A stretch of 64,000 bases of DNA, taken from positions 1,860,001-1,924,000 of the forward strand of contig NZ_CP014263.1 in NCBI RefSeq assembly GCF_001988955.1, written 5' to 3'. Shown in pieces: positions 1 to 8,508 of this stretch (position 1 is the stretch's first letter; the number at the start of each line of letters is the position of its first letter). The stretch is from Spirosoma montaniterrae. Lineage in GTDB: Bacteria > Bacteroidota > Bacteroidia > Cytophagales > Spirosomataceae. Made by a program: the position numbers and the translations under genes. The notes under the pieces are model-generated. The model searched no databases. It saw nothing but the letters and a program-made list of their open reading frames with translations, and was not told where the DNA came from.

Positions 1-550
1 AGCCTGCAATCTGGCGACCATCTTTCAGCAGGAGGGTGAATTTGAATACGAAATAATCGTTCTGGGCCACCGTCGCCAGATTAGTACCGGTAAAAGCCGC
101 CAACTGGGCCGCAGTTACCGTAAACGTTTTTGGGAACTCGGTTACGGTGGCGTAAAGCTTGTCGGTCGTGCCTACGCGGCTCGGCAGTGGGTACTGCGTT
201 ACGCTCGGATACACCCCGCCCGGCTGCGACAGTACAATCGGATAAGCCGGGTTGCCCGTAGCAGGAGCTTTTACGAAGCCCAGAAACACATTAATGGATT
301 GCACCTCGGCTTTCCCGAAGCCTTCCCAGCGCAGCGTGTACTCAAACACCTGATCGGCCATATTGGCCGCACTCAGGTCGAAAAACGAGGTGTTGGCCGT
401 GGCTACCGTAGGCAGGGCCGATTTGCTGGTGTTGACCGCTACCAGCGGCACGGCAGTGTATGCCCAGTTTTCCCAGACGTATTCTTCGGTTTTGCAGGCA
501 TCGAGCACTACCGGCAACGTCAGTAAGAGGTATAAAAACAGTTTTTTCAT
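1..550 (-). CDS. SusCD-associated surface lipoprotein (partial, runs off window start)
   Basis: The reading frame opens at 550 and is still open at base 1, so about 183 residues are visible and the C-terminus lies outside. It begins MKKLFLYLLLTLPVVLDAC: a lysine n-region, a hydrophobic core and a lipobox-like LDAC, with Asp at -2 being unusual. The mature part is rich in Thr, Val and aromatic residues and looks like a beta-sandwich. It is the last visible gene of a minus-strand run after susC and susD, a position often held by a substrate-binding surface lipoprotein. I do not recognise the exact family. A 95-bp palindrome separates it from susD. Confidence 0.75.
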   Translation of the reverse strand, partial: MKKLFLYLLLTLPVVLDACKTEEYVWENWAYTAVPLVAVNTSKSALPTVATANTSFFDLSAANMADQVFEYTLRWEGFGKAEVQSINVFLGFVKAPATGNPAYPIVLSQPGGVYPSVTQYPLPSRVGTTDKLYATVTEFPKTFTVTAAQLAAFTGTNLATVAQNDYFVFKFTLLLKDGRQIAG

Positions 551-565
551 GGCGATTGATTGTTA

Positions 566-660
566 ACCCCACCCCAACCCTCCCCGTTAGGGAGGGGCTT
601 ACTTCTAAAGAAGCTTACGCGAGTAAGTCCCTCCCTAACGGGGAGGGGTTGGGGTGGGGT
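566..660. repeat. Long palindrome, CCCCACCCCAACCCC family, between susD and lipoprotein gene
   Basis: Two arms of about 37 bp beginning ACCCCACCCCAACCC are inverted around a short AT-rich centre with AAGCTT. The element fills nearly all the space between the susD stop (662) and the next start (550). The same arms recur inside icmF at 20475-20564. As RNA it would form a very stable hairpin in the middle of this operon and could reduce readthrough or protect the 3' end of susD mRNA (inference). Confidence 0.9.
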
Positions 661-661
661 G

Positions 662-2284
662 CTATTTGTCCCAGAATACGGGGGTGATTTGCTGGGCGGT
701 CTGTACCTGATCGGCTTTGCCCGATACAGTGGCGTTGGTTGCCAGTTCGGTGATGGAATAGGCTAACCGGAGCGGGAACGAGTTCAGGGGTGCAATGGGC
801 GCGGCCAGAGTGGGCAGGTTTGTTCGGCGGTAGTCCGTATAGGCTTCGATGCCGTTGCCATAGAGAGCAATGTATTTCTGCGTCATCACGGCGGCTAATT
901 TACCCCCCGCGTCAGCCGCGTCGTACTGCGCCGTTCGGTTTGCCACAAAAGCCGTAATCGTGGCCGTGGGCAGCACCGGAGCCGAGTTACCCGACGTTGT
1001 GGCGATGGTGTTGATGCTGTTCAGACTCGCCGTTATACCTTCCTGAAACAGTTGTTTCGGGTCGCCCGCCGTACCCATAGTCAGCGCGGCTTCGGCCAGT
1101 ATGAACTTCATCATGGCGTTGGTGATAAACGGGAACACACCCGCCCCCGACCCGTCGATATTGGTCACGACTTTAGGCGCACCCGTGGCCCCGCTGTTGG
1201 TAACAAACACATTAGCCGCCGTCAGGTTGTTGATCGGGCTGGCGTCGTACAGCCCACCCGCCGGATATACACCCACTGTGGCTTTCAGGGCATTGTCGTT
1301 GGGAGCCGCCGTAGCATCGCCCGTGTAGCGGCCAAAGTAGCCGTTGCCGGTGGGCGTAAACCCAACCGTATAGTTCGACGTTTGCCGGAAGAAATAATAC
1401 CGGATGCGCGGGTCGTCGGTGCCAAACAGTCGCTCCATAAAATTCTGGCTCATGTAATAACTCTTCCCCGCCTGGTATTCGGTACGGTGCCAGGGGTGGC
1501 GATTGGCCGGGGTTTCGGTGGTGCCGAAGCGGAACGAGAAATCCTGCGCGTTGGTGCTGATGAGGGGCGCATTGGCACTCAGGAGCGCGGCAATACCCGC
1601 CTTCGCCTTGTCGGGCTGCACCAGCCGAATCTGGTTAAAGAGCTTTATTTTGAGCGAGTTAGCCATCCGAATCCAGGCCGCTTTGTCGCCCCGGTAAATC
1701 AGGTCGGCGGTGGTAGGTTGAATGGCGAAGTTGCCTTTATTGGCATCGGCCAGCCCTTCATCAATGAGCAGAAACAGCTTGTCGTAGATGGCGGCTCCGC
1801 TTTCAAAGGTCGGGTCCGACACGGTCAGGCCCTTCGAGGCATCGGCGTAGGGAATGTCGCCCCAGAGGTCAACCATCAGGCTGTAGACATACGCTTTTTG
1901 CAGTTTGGCAATAGCAACGTAATCCCAGCGTTGCAGGCGGGTGCCTTCGCGGATAATGATTTCCAGGTCGTTCAGCACCTGCGTGTACAGCGAATTCCAC
2001 GACTGCTGATAATCGGTGCCGTCCTGAAAATTGCGGCTCGTAGCGATTGTGTACAGGTGTTGCGACAGCACCGAAGCACCCTGATTTACGTCGCGCAGAC
2101 TACCCGTCATCGACACCTGCGTGGCGGGCAGCAGCAACTCCAGCACGGGCGTGGTCGGGTTGTTGGGGTCGGCATTGATATCGACAAATTCGCGGCAGGC
2201 TCCGGCCAGCATCAGCAGCCCCAGTAGCGAAATCGTTCGGAACGTTTGCATGAGATTCATGATCGTTTTTTTGGTCAGAAACAA
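662..2284 (-). CDS. SusD/RagB-type nutrient-binding lipoprotein
   Basis: A 540-residue SusD-like protein, the lid that binds substrate over a SusC channel at the outer-membrane surface. The N-terminus has a signal peptide ending in a lipobox (LMLAGAC). The early stretch DINADPNNPTTP and the helical repeats that follow (LWGDIPYADA, MANSLKIKLFNQIR) are typical of the SusD-like_2 branch. An internal ATG at 2260 gives a more compact signal peptide (MNLMQTFRTISLL) and may be the real start. The gene follows susC by 15 bp, so the two are co-transcribed. The substrate cannot be read from sequence; no glycosidase of a classical polysaccharide locus is adjacent. Confidence 0.93.
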   Translation of the reverse strand: MFLTKKTIMNLMQTFRTISLLGLLMLAGACREFVDINADPNNPTTPVLELLLPATQVSMTGSLRDVNQGASVLSQHLYTIATSRNFQDGTDYQQSWNSLYTQVLNDLEIIIREGTRLQRWDYVAIAKLQKAYVYSLMVDLWGDIPYADASKGLTVSDPTFESGAAIYDKLFLLIDEGLADANKGNFAIQPTTADLIYRGDKAAWIRMANSLKIKLFNQIRLVQPDKAKAGIAALLSANAPLISTNAQDFSFRFGTTETPANRHPWHRTEYQAGKSYYMSQNFMERLFGTDDPRIRYYFFRQTSNYTVGFTPTGNGYFGRYTGDATAAPNDNALKATVGVYPAGGLYDASPINNLTAANVFVTNSGATGAPKVVTNIDGSGAGVFPFITNAMMKFILAEAALTMGTAGDPKQLFQEGITASLNSINTIATTSGNSAPVLPTATITAFVANRTAQYDAADAGGKLAAVMTQKYIALYGNGIEAYTDYRRTNLPTLAAPIAPLNSFPLRLAYSITELATNATVSGKADQVQTAQQITPVFWDK

Positions 2285-2299
2285 GTGACGTAGAGACCG

Positions 2300-5200
2300 T
2301 TAGAAGCTTAACCGGAGGTTGACACCCACCCGGCGCGTGGTCGGAATTCCGATAAAATCGAAGCCCTGCGAGTTGCCCGCACCCAGCGAACTAACCTCCG
2401 GGTCGAAGTTGAGGTACTTCGGGAAGTTGGGAGCCAGATACCACAGGTTGCGCCCGCTCATCGACAGCACCGCCATACCAAACGGCGTTTTCGACAGCCA
2501 TTTTTTTGGCAGTTGATACCCCAGCGACACTTCGCGCAGCCGGAACACGGTGGCATCGAAGACGTTGACTTCGCCCGCGCCCCCCGGCCCGAAACCGCCG
2601 GAGAAGTAGTAATCGGCCACGGCAATGCCGATGTTGTTGGGAATCTTTTTACCCTCGCCGTCTAAAATTGGCTGAAGCGTATTTACGTTACCCAGCACCC
2701 CCGGCCCGACCAGAATGGCCTCGCGCTCGTCGGTATCCCGCGTAACGCCCCGGCTCAGGAGTTCATAGGCCGTGAACGAGTACATGTCTCCGCCCTTCTT
2801 CCAGTCGAATAAGGCACTGAGCGTAAGCCCTTTATAGCTCAGCGTGTTCGTTACGCCCAGGATAAAGTCGGGGTTGGGATTGCCAATGGGTCCGGTTCTG
2901 CCGCTTAGAATTGGCTTGCCCGTGTTGGGATTCACGAGAATGTTGCCTTCGTCGTCGCGGGCGTAAGTCGAACCGCGAATCTGTCCGTAAGGTTGACCGG
3001 CAATGTGTACGCTGCCGAGGTCGGAGAAGCCGCCGTAGGGCAGTTCTTTCAGCGCACCAATATCCAGCACGATGTTGCGGTTCAGGGTGAAGGCCGACGA
3101 AATATCCCACGAAAACCCGTTGGGCAGTTTCACGGGCGTAGCACTCAACCCAATCTCTATCCCTTCGTTCGACGACTTGCCGAGGTTAATCACCTTCTGC
3201 GTGTAGCCCGTCGACGGGGCCGCGTTGACGGTGAAAATCTGCGAGGTGCTGATTTTGTTGTAGTACGTAATATCTAACCCGATTCGGTTGTTGAAAAACT
3301 GCAACTCTGCGCCCAACTCCAGTTCGGTAATAAATTCGGGTTTGAGTTCGGCGTTGGCGAGCAGGTCCGATTCGGTCAGCGTACTCTGCCCGTTGAAGGG
3401 CGAGGCAATGGCCCCCGTGCCGGTGCCGGCCCCCAGCACCGGGTTGGCGATGTACACGGTCTGGGTCTGGTAGGGCGTGGCTTCGTTGCCCACCCGTGTG
3501 TAGCCCGCCCGGAATTTGCCGAACGACAGCACATTCTTGGGCAGTCGGAGAGCCTCCGTAAAAATCAGCGACGCACTGGCTCCGCCGTACAGGTAACTCC
3601 GGTTGCTGGCAGGCAGCGTTGACGACACATCGTTGCGGGCCACGAGGTTCAGAAAGGCGTAGTTTTTATAGTCGAGCGAGATGTCGGTAAAAAACGCAAA
3701 ATACCGCTGTTTGAAGTTGTTGCGGTTGTTGGGCAGCACGCGCGGAATGGTCACGCTGGTGTTGTTGAGCGAGTTGATGCCCCGGAAAATAATTCCGTCG
3801 CCAAATACCACGGCCCGCTCCGTCAGTCGCTGGTTTACGTTGTTACCCAGAATCACTTTCAGACCGAAGTCTTCGCTGAGGGATTTGGTTGCGGTGATTA
3901 ACAGCGTGTTGTCGATTTCCTGGCGGTAAATATTATCGTTGGTAACGTTGCCATTCGGGAAATAGTCGCCCCCTTTGCCGTTGACCACTACGCGCCGGTC
4001 GGTGTAGGCGTTGAAGCCAATGGTATTCTGAATATTCAGCCAGGGCAGCACGTCGGTGCCCAACACCATGTTGCCGTAATAGCGGTCTACCTTGCTGGTG
4101 GTGGGGCTGTTTTGCACCGACCAGTAGGGGTTGTCGGTGCCAACGCGGTCGTACACATTGTTGCCGTTCAGCGGGTTCGTGTTCGGAAAGCCCGTGAGAT
4201 CGAAGCTCGTCGGTACAAACAGCAGGATGTCCATGATAGATGCTCCTGCGCCGTTTGCCGCCGTCACCTGGGGTGATACCTGATTGGTATTCACGTAGTT
4301 GAGCGATCCGCTGACGTAAAACTTATTGTCGAGCTGGGCGTTGCCGCCGATGTTGATGCCGGTACGGGTAATTTCATTTTCCGGCACTACCCCCTGATTG
4401 CCCGTCCGCGACAGTCCTACGGTCAGGTTGCCCTTCTCGCCCCCGGTCGATACCGACAGTGCGTTCTCGAAGACGTTGCCCGTTCGGAAAAAATTCTTCG
4501 CGTTGTTCTGTGAATACGACTGGTACGGCACCTGAACGGGTGTTCGGCCATCGGCCTGATAGAACTCTGGAAATACCGAGACCGGGTAGCGGTTGTTGGT
4601 CGTAAGCGGGTGCGGAATGGTAGCCCGCGTCGGAATCAGGCTGGATACGCCCTGATACGGTGGTCCCCACGACCCAAACACGCCACTCCGGTAGTCGAAG
4701 TTGGTGCCTTGCCCGTAACGGGTCTGGTACTCCGGCAAACCGGCTACCGTTTCGATGGAATAGCCTGTGTTATAGGTGATTTCCAGCCCTTTTCGGCTCT
4801 GACTTTTTCCGGCTTTGGTCGTAACGATTATGGCTCCGTTGGCCGCCCGCGACCCGTAGAGCGCGGCTGCTGCGGCTCCTTTCAGCACGGTCATGGTCAG
4901 GATGTTGTTCGGGTCTAAGTCGAAGGCCCGGTTGGTGATCGTGGACCCGCCCACGGTGCCGTCGGTGCCGCCGAAACTGGAGTTGTCGAACGGCACGCCA
5001 TCGACTACAAACAGCGGCTGGTTGTTGTTGCCCAGCGACGAATTGCCCCGAATGGTGATGTTGGTAGCTCCGCCAGCCGCCCCACCCGACCCCTGAACGT
5101 TGACCCCTGCCACTTTCCCCGTCAAGGCCCGCAGTGGATCGGGTTCGGAGCGTTGGGCGAGTTTGGCGGCATCGAGTGTGGTGACGGCATAGCCGAGTGC

Positions 5201-5545
5201 GTTTTTGTCGCGTTTGATCCCGGCGGCTGTTACAACCACTTCGCTCAACTGCTTGGTATCGACGGTCAGCACAACGTCGACCACGTCTTTGTTGCCAACG
5301 ACGACTTCCTGCGGTCGGAAACCTACCGACGAAAACACCAGCGTGGCATTTCGTTCGGGAACGTTGATCTGATACGTTCCCTGCGCATCGGTGACTGTAC
5401 CCTGCGTACCGCCTTTTACCGTGATGGTCGTGCCGGGCAAGGCCGATTTTTCAGCAGCATCCGTAACCCGCCCCCGCACCACGCGCTGCTGCGCCAGAGC
5501 GACAACGGGCAACGTCAGAACAAGCAGAAATAAACATGTTTTCAT
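2300..5545 (-). CDS. SusC/RagA-type TonB-dependent outer-membrane transporter
   Basis: A 1081-residue TonB-dependent channel of the SusC class. Order of parts: signal peptide (MKTCLFLLVLTLPVVALAQ), a carboxypeptidase-regulatory-like beta-sandwich (about 22-100), the SusC signature LSEVVVTAAGIKRDKNALGY, a plug domain (GKVAGVNVQGSGG, FVVDGVPFD) and a long beta-barrel. The C-terminus ends GVNLRLSF, with a terminal Phe as expected for barrel insertion. There is no extra N-terminal STN domain, so coupling to an anti-sigma factor is not indicated. It is the first gene of the susC-susD-lipoprotein run. Confidence 0.95.
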   Translation of the reverse strand: MKTCLFLLVLTLPVVALAQQRVVRGRVTDAAEKSALPGTTITVKGGTQGTVTDAQGTYQINVPERNATLVFSSVGFRPQEVVVGNKDVVDVVLTVDTKQLSEVVVTAAGIKRDKNALGYAVTTLDAAKLAQRSEPDPLRALTGKVAGVNVQGSGGAAGGATNITIRGNSSLGNNNQPLFVVDGVPFDNSSFGGTDGTVGGSTITNRAFDLDPNNILTMTVLKGAAAAALYGSRAANGAIIVTTKAGKSQSRKGLEITYNTGYSIETVAGLPEYQTRYGQGTNFDYRSGVFGSWGPPYQGVSSLIPTRATIPHPLTTNNRYPVSVFPEFYQADGRTPVQVPYQSYSQNNAKNFFRTGNVFENALSVSTGGEKGNLTVGLSRTGNQGVVPENEITRTGINIGGNAQLDNKFYVSGSLNYVNTNQVSPQVTAANGAGASIMDILLFVPTSFDLTGFPNTNPLNGNNVYDRVGTDNPYWSVQNSPTTSKVDRYYGNMVLGTDVLPWLNIQNTIGFNAYTDRRVVVNGKGGDYFPNGNVTNDNIYRQEIDNTLLITATKSLSEDFGLKVILGNNVNQRLTERAVVFGDGIIFRGINSLNNTSVTIPRVLPNNRNNFKQRYFAFFTDISLDYKNYAFLNLVARNDVSSTLPASNRSYLYGGASASLIFTEALRLPKNVLSFGKFRAGYTRVGNEATPYQTQTVYIANPVLGAGTGTGAIASPFNGQSTLTESDLLANAELKPEFITELELGAELQFFNNRIGLDITYYNKISTSQIFTVNAAPSTGYTQKVINLGKSSNEGIEIGLSATPVKLPNGFSWDISSAFTLNRNIVLDIGALKELPYGGFSDLGSVHIAGQPYGQIRGSTYARDDEGNILVNPNTGKPILSGRTGPIGNPNPDFILGVTNTLSYKGLTLSALFDWKKGGDMYSFTAYELLSRGVTRDTDEREAILVGPGVLGNVNTLQPILDGEGKKIPNNIGIAVADYYFSGGFGPGGAGEVNVFDATVFRLREVSLGYQLPKKWLSKTPFGMAVLSMSGRNLWYLAPNFPKYLNFDPEVSSLGAGNSQGFDFIGIPTTRRVGVNLRLSF

Positions 5546-5722
5546 AGAGATTGATCATAGATTTTGAGAGGGGACATTTTAAATCAGATTGAATTTATGT
5601 GTTTTTATTCGTCGCTATCACAATATCACAGCATAAAATTTTAATTTGTTTTTAATATTCAAAATTTTCTTTTTTAATGTCTATTTACTTTATCCCCAAC
5701 AAGCATTTATGTGTATGAGTGT
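5546..5722 (-). promoter_or_regulatory. AT-rich leader and promoter region of susC
   Basis: About 175 bp of strongly AT-rich DNA lie between the susC start and the terminator of the upstream gene. The composition contrasts sharply with the GC-rich flanking genes and is what is expected of a promoter and 5' UTR. I could not find a convincing TAnnTTTG box in the right orientation, so the promoter position is not resolved. Confidence 0.4.
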
Positions 5723-5753
5723 AAAAAAACAGCCTATCCGAAGGCAGGCTGTT
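5723..5753 (-). terminator. Intrinsic terminator downstream of the sialidase-like gene
   Basis: Read on the minus strand, AACAGCCTG and CAGGCTGTT-type arms form a hairpin with a small loop, directly followed by seven T residues. It lies after the sialidase-like gene and its palindrome and before the susC promoter region, so it insulates susC from upstream transcription. Confidence 0.75.
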
Positions 5754-5787
5754 CTGAATAATAATATGAAATTGAATCAGGTATGAC

Positions 5788-5887
5788 GTATTGCTGACGC
5801 GAGTGAGACGCAAGGGGTTGCGTCTCTACAACGGGATGGTCACATGTAGAGACGCAACCCTTTGCGTCTCACTCGCGTCAGCAATAC
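5788..5887. repeat. Long palindrome, GTAGAGACGC family
   Basis: Arms of about 43 bp (GTATTGCTGACGCGAGTGAG onwards) pair with one mismatch across a 14-bp centre. Each arm holds a smaller palindrome (GAGACGCAA...TTGCGTCTC). It lies 41 bp after the stop of the sialidase-like gene. Pieces of the same family sit inside icmF at 19446-19567. Confidence 0.9.
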
Positions 5888-5928
5888 ATCAATGCAATGT
5901 CAAATTGGTATAAGTTACCCTTTGTAGT

Positions 5929-7179
5929 TTACAACTTCACGAGCGAAACGCCAAGCGCGTTTTTATTGTTGGCCTGCCGCACTTCATAGGCAACCACCAA
6001 CTGCCCATCGGCAGCAAGCCCGCTGGCATTGGTTCCGTTTGCCGAACCCGTAACTACCTGCATATCGGTGACTTTACCACCCTGAATGCTGCGATAGGCA
6101 ATGGTCGATACTGGCGTCGATTCGGTGGGCTGATTTTGCTCCCAGAGCAGCACCGAAGCCGAGGGCGTTGGCACCAAATACGGGTTCTTAGCCGTAGCCT
6201 CGCTCAAAACAACCAATTTCCTGCCATTCTGGTCGGCCACCCGAATGCCGGGGGCATCGGTCGCGCCGGAGAACCAGGCCACCAGATTCTGCCCACCGCC
6301 TGCGCTCGACGTTGGCCCCGAATGCGGGCAACCGTTGACCCGCCAGTTGTCGGGCGAGAAAATACTGGCTTTCGAGAAGGTGGCTCCGTTGTCGGTCGAG
6401 CGCATGGCGGCAATGTCACGAATATTATCCTGATTCTCCCGATAATACAGGTGCAGCGTACCGGCTTTATCGACTAACAGGCTGATGTTGCAACAGTCGC
6501 ACACGAACGGATCGAGTACCTGTTCATCGCCAAATTTGCCGCCCGCTGTGCGTACCAGACGTAGATCACGCTCGTGCGGCTTGCCAGGAATATCTTTCAG
6601 ATAGGTTACGGCCACTTCACCATTCGCCAGTATGGTGGCATCGAAAAAGCCGCGCACGGTGTTGGGCGTGCGGTCGGCATGAACGGGCGCGGGCTGCGTC
6701 CAGGCGGTGCCATCAGCCGAAGTCGTATAAACAATCTGCAAATCGGATGGTCGCCCGCCCGCACGTCCCTCCTGTTTTGGTTTTTCACCTGCCGGGGCTG
6801 CGCCGTGGTTATGATGATCGGCCTGAGCCGGAGCTACGTCGGTGCCACGCAGGGCAAATACGGCCATTATAGAGCCGTTGGGCCGGAACAGCAGCCGGGG
6901 GCGCATCAGCCGCGACCCGCTCATGCCCGGTGAGGCAAAAATCTGTTTCTTCGTCCCGAACGTGCGGCCCTGATCGACAGACTCGGCCCAGTAGAAATAT
7001 ACCATGCCATTGGCGTCTTTTTCGGTCCACGACAGCGCGACCGTGCCTTTGGGTGTTTTTGCCAGCGTCGGAACAGCGAAGGTGCGGGTCGAATCAGCGA
7101 AGATAGTGCCGGCCTGAGTCGGCAACAGGGCCGTCAGCATGATGAAGGCCGTAAGAATGAATCGTGGGGAAAGGCTCAT
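5929..7179 (-). CDS. Exported sialidase-like beta-propeller protein with Asp-box repeats
   Basis: A secreted protein of 416 residues with Asp-box motifs (SVDQGRTF, SADGTAW, STDNGATF), the hallmark of BNR/sialidase propellers. I place the start at 7179 because it gives a clean signal peptide (MSLSPRFILTAFIMLTALLPTQA) and because a TACCTTTG -7 box at 7210-7217 would leave any start at 7239 untranscribed. Odd features are a CDCC cluster, a later NGCPHSGP motif and a His-rich insertion (ADHHNHG). These suggest metal or disulfide chemistry rather than plain sialidase activity. Asp boxes are structural, so an enzymatic role is not established. It lies upstream of the SusCD genes but has its own terminator. 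Confidence 0.8.
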   Translation of the reverse strand: MSLSPRFILTAFIMLTALLPTQAGTIFADSTRTFAVPTLAKTPKGTVALSWTEKDANGMVYFYWAESVDQGRTFGTKKQIFASPGMSGSRLMRPRLLFRPNGSIMAVFALRGTDVAPAQADHHNHGAAPAGEKPKQEGRAGGRPSDLQIVYTTSADGTAWTQPAPVHADRTPNTVRGFFDATILANGEVAVTYLKDIPGKPHERDLRLVRTAGGKFGDEQVLDPFVCDCCNISLLVDKAGTLHLYYRENQDNIRDIAAMRSTDNGATFSKASIFSPDNWRVNGCPHSGPTSSAGGGQNLVAWFSGATDAPGIRVADQNGRKLVVLSEATAKNPYLVPTPSASVLLWEQNQPTESTPVSTIAYRSIQGGKVTDMQVVTGSANGTNASGLAADGQLVVAYEVRQANNKNALGVSLVKL

Positions 7180-7209
7180 GCGAACAAGCTTATTTAGATT
7201 GATTTGAAA

Positions 7210-7217
7210 CAAAGGTA
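7210..7217 (-). promoter_or_regulatory. Bacteroidota -7 box of the sialidase-like gene
   Basis: The minus strand reads TACCTTTG, an exact match to the Bacteroidota housekeeping -7 consensus TAnnTTTG. It lies about 30 bp before the chosen ATG. No clear -33 TTTG was assigned. Confidence 0.6.
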
Positions 7218-7365
7218 CAGATCGTTGTGTGAAATGCACATAGTTATTAAGAATTGTTCCAAATAATTTTTAACCGAATTCCCCTATAATTATTTCAATT
7301 AGTGTGATTTACGTTCTGTGATTATCGATTCCGTTGCTGACAGGCTGCGTATCAGCACAATATCC

Positions 7366-7761
7366 CTACTTCTCGAAATCGCCGGGGGTTTCGGGGCCGG
7401 TTTTGAAACCCACCGCCCGAATGTTTTTAACCGGGCTGTTGGGGTTGGCTGGGTCAGCCGCATACTCGAAAAGCAGCGTGACGGGCTTTTCGTTGCTCAG
7501 CACGGCATAGAACGAATCAAAGGCCGACGGGTCAATCCAGGCGGCAAGGTCAACGGGCTTCAGGCTCTGGGGCGGGTAGTTGCCCACCTGCCCCACACTA
7601 CCGGGACCATACACGTTCTTGGGAAAGCTGAGCAACGTGGCCTTCACCACCGAGCTGTTAGTCATGAAGTCGCTGACGAGTTCGATGACCCGCGTGGCCT
7701 GACCGGCCTGCTGCGAGGTCGTTACCTTGTACGATTTTACGGTAATCTGGATGGTTGGCAT
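7366..7761 (-). CDS. Hypothetical protein, second copy of a tandem pair
   Basis: A 131-residue protein without signal peptide or membrane segment; I do not recognise the family. It is a diverged paralogue of the gene just upstream (7800-8186). Both contain a VKSYKV/VESYKV strand near the N-terminus, a ATLLS motif, a W-I-S/D-P-x-x-F-D-S-x-Y-A-x-L motif in the middle, EKPV, and the identical ending ETPGDFEK. The alternating hydrophobic pattern suggests a small beta-rich fold, and the fixed C-terminus suggests a functional tail. Small beta proteins in tandem occur among contractile-injection tube and baseplate proteins, but nothing nearby supports that here. Confidence 0.75.
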   Translation of the reverse strand: MPTIQITVKSYKVTTSQQAGQATRVIELVSDFMTNSSVVKATLLSFPKNVYGPGSVGQVGNYPPQSLKPVDLAAWIDPSAFDSFYAVLSNEKPVTLLFEYAADPANPNSPVKNIRAVGFKTGPETPGDFEK

Positions 7762-7799
7762 ACGTAATAGCGAGAAGTGGTCTGAAGAGGAACGTGGGG

Positions 7800-8186
7800 C
7801 TATTTTTCAAAATCACCGGGAGTTTCGGTATCGGTTGTTATATCTACCGTGTTCAGGTTCCAGCTTGTGGTTTTAGGCTGGTCTGTGTTGATGGTGTAGT
7901 TATAGCGACAGAACACCGGCTTCTCGGTTAGTAGTATGGCATACATACTGTCGAACAGGCCGGGACTGATCCATGATACCAACTCGACCGAACTCGTTTC
8001 AACGGCACCGAGGGTGGGTGCGAAGGGATTGACTGGCTGACTCAGCAGCGTGGCAGTGGTACGCTTGCCCCCCGCCACCTGCGGACTAACGAGCGTGAGG
8101 GTGCGCTCAGGGCCACCCGGTTTCTGAATCACGCTGACTTTGTAGGATTCGACCGTAAACTGATCGGTTTTGGAAACGGCTGGCAT
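7800..8186 (-). CDS. Hypothetical protein, first copy of a tandem pair
   Basis: A 128-residue soluble protein paralogous to 7366-7761 and 38 bp upstream of it on the same strand. The two share ATLLS, the WISPGLFDSMYAIL-type core and the C-terminal ETPGDFEK, while loops differ freely. It is not exported by any visible signal. The pair probably forms a two-gene transcript. No function can be assigned from sequence. Confidence 0.75.
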   Translation of the reverse strand: MPAVSKTDQFTVESYKVSVIQKPGGPERTLTLVSPQVAGGKRTTATLLSQPVNPFAPTLGAVETSSVELVSWISPGLFDSMYAILLTEKPVFCRYNYTINTDQPKTTSWNLNTVDITTDTETPGDFEK

Positions 8187-8508
8187 TGGGCTGGCGGTTG
8201 GTTGTTTAGGTGAACTGGCAAGTAGGTCATGGAGGGCAGACTGAAAGCAACCCCGGCACGGCGTTCGCAGAGCAAAATATATTACCTTTATGAGTCAATG
8301 TTCATAAAAACATATATCTTTTGAGTAAGCGGTAGAAAAAACTAAACCGCTTAACCCAAAAAGCCTTCATTTTCACGCGCAGATGTCTACTGTGCCCGGC
8401 CACCCGGCGTTTTCAGTCACTCATTATGTATCTTACTCATCAGTTGGGAAAAAACTCAGCCATGAATGGTTATCTTTGTGAATTACTCTTTTCAGCTAAA
8501 TCCGTATT
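8187..8508. other. Intergenic region between divergent genes
   Basis: About 320 bp with no credible gene. The middle (8270-8340) is AT-rich and probably carries the promoter of the minus-strand pair. The right end carries the glmM -7 box. I see no large inverted repeat, unlike most gaps in this window. Confidence 0.5.
8471..8478 (+). promoter_or_regulatory. -7 box of glmM
   Basis: TATCTTTG matches TAnnTTTG and lies 30 bp upstream of the GTG start of glmM. A possible -33 TTG at 8444 is spaced rather far away, so only the -7 part is well supported. Confidence 0.5.

Noticed and set aside
566..660. Insertion sequence ends or MITE with target duplication
   Set aside because: Strong inverted arms are present, but I found no flanking direct repeat here and no transposase. 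The mobile nature of this copy is unproven.
1052..2227. Long open frame on the plus strand opposite susD
   Set aside because: It is the shadow of a GC-rich coding frame: the minus-strand product has a signal peptide and SusD motifs, while the plus-strand translation is Arg/Gly/His-rich and featureless.
1..8186. Classical polysaccharide utilisation locus
   Set aside because: SusC and SusD are present, but no glycoside hydrolase, polysaccharide lyase or hybrid two-component regulator is next to them; the sialidase-like protein is not a proven enzyme.
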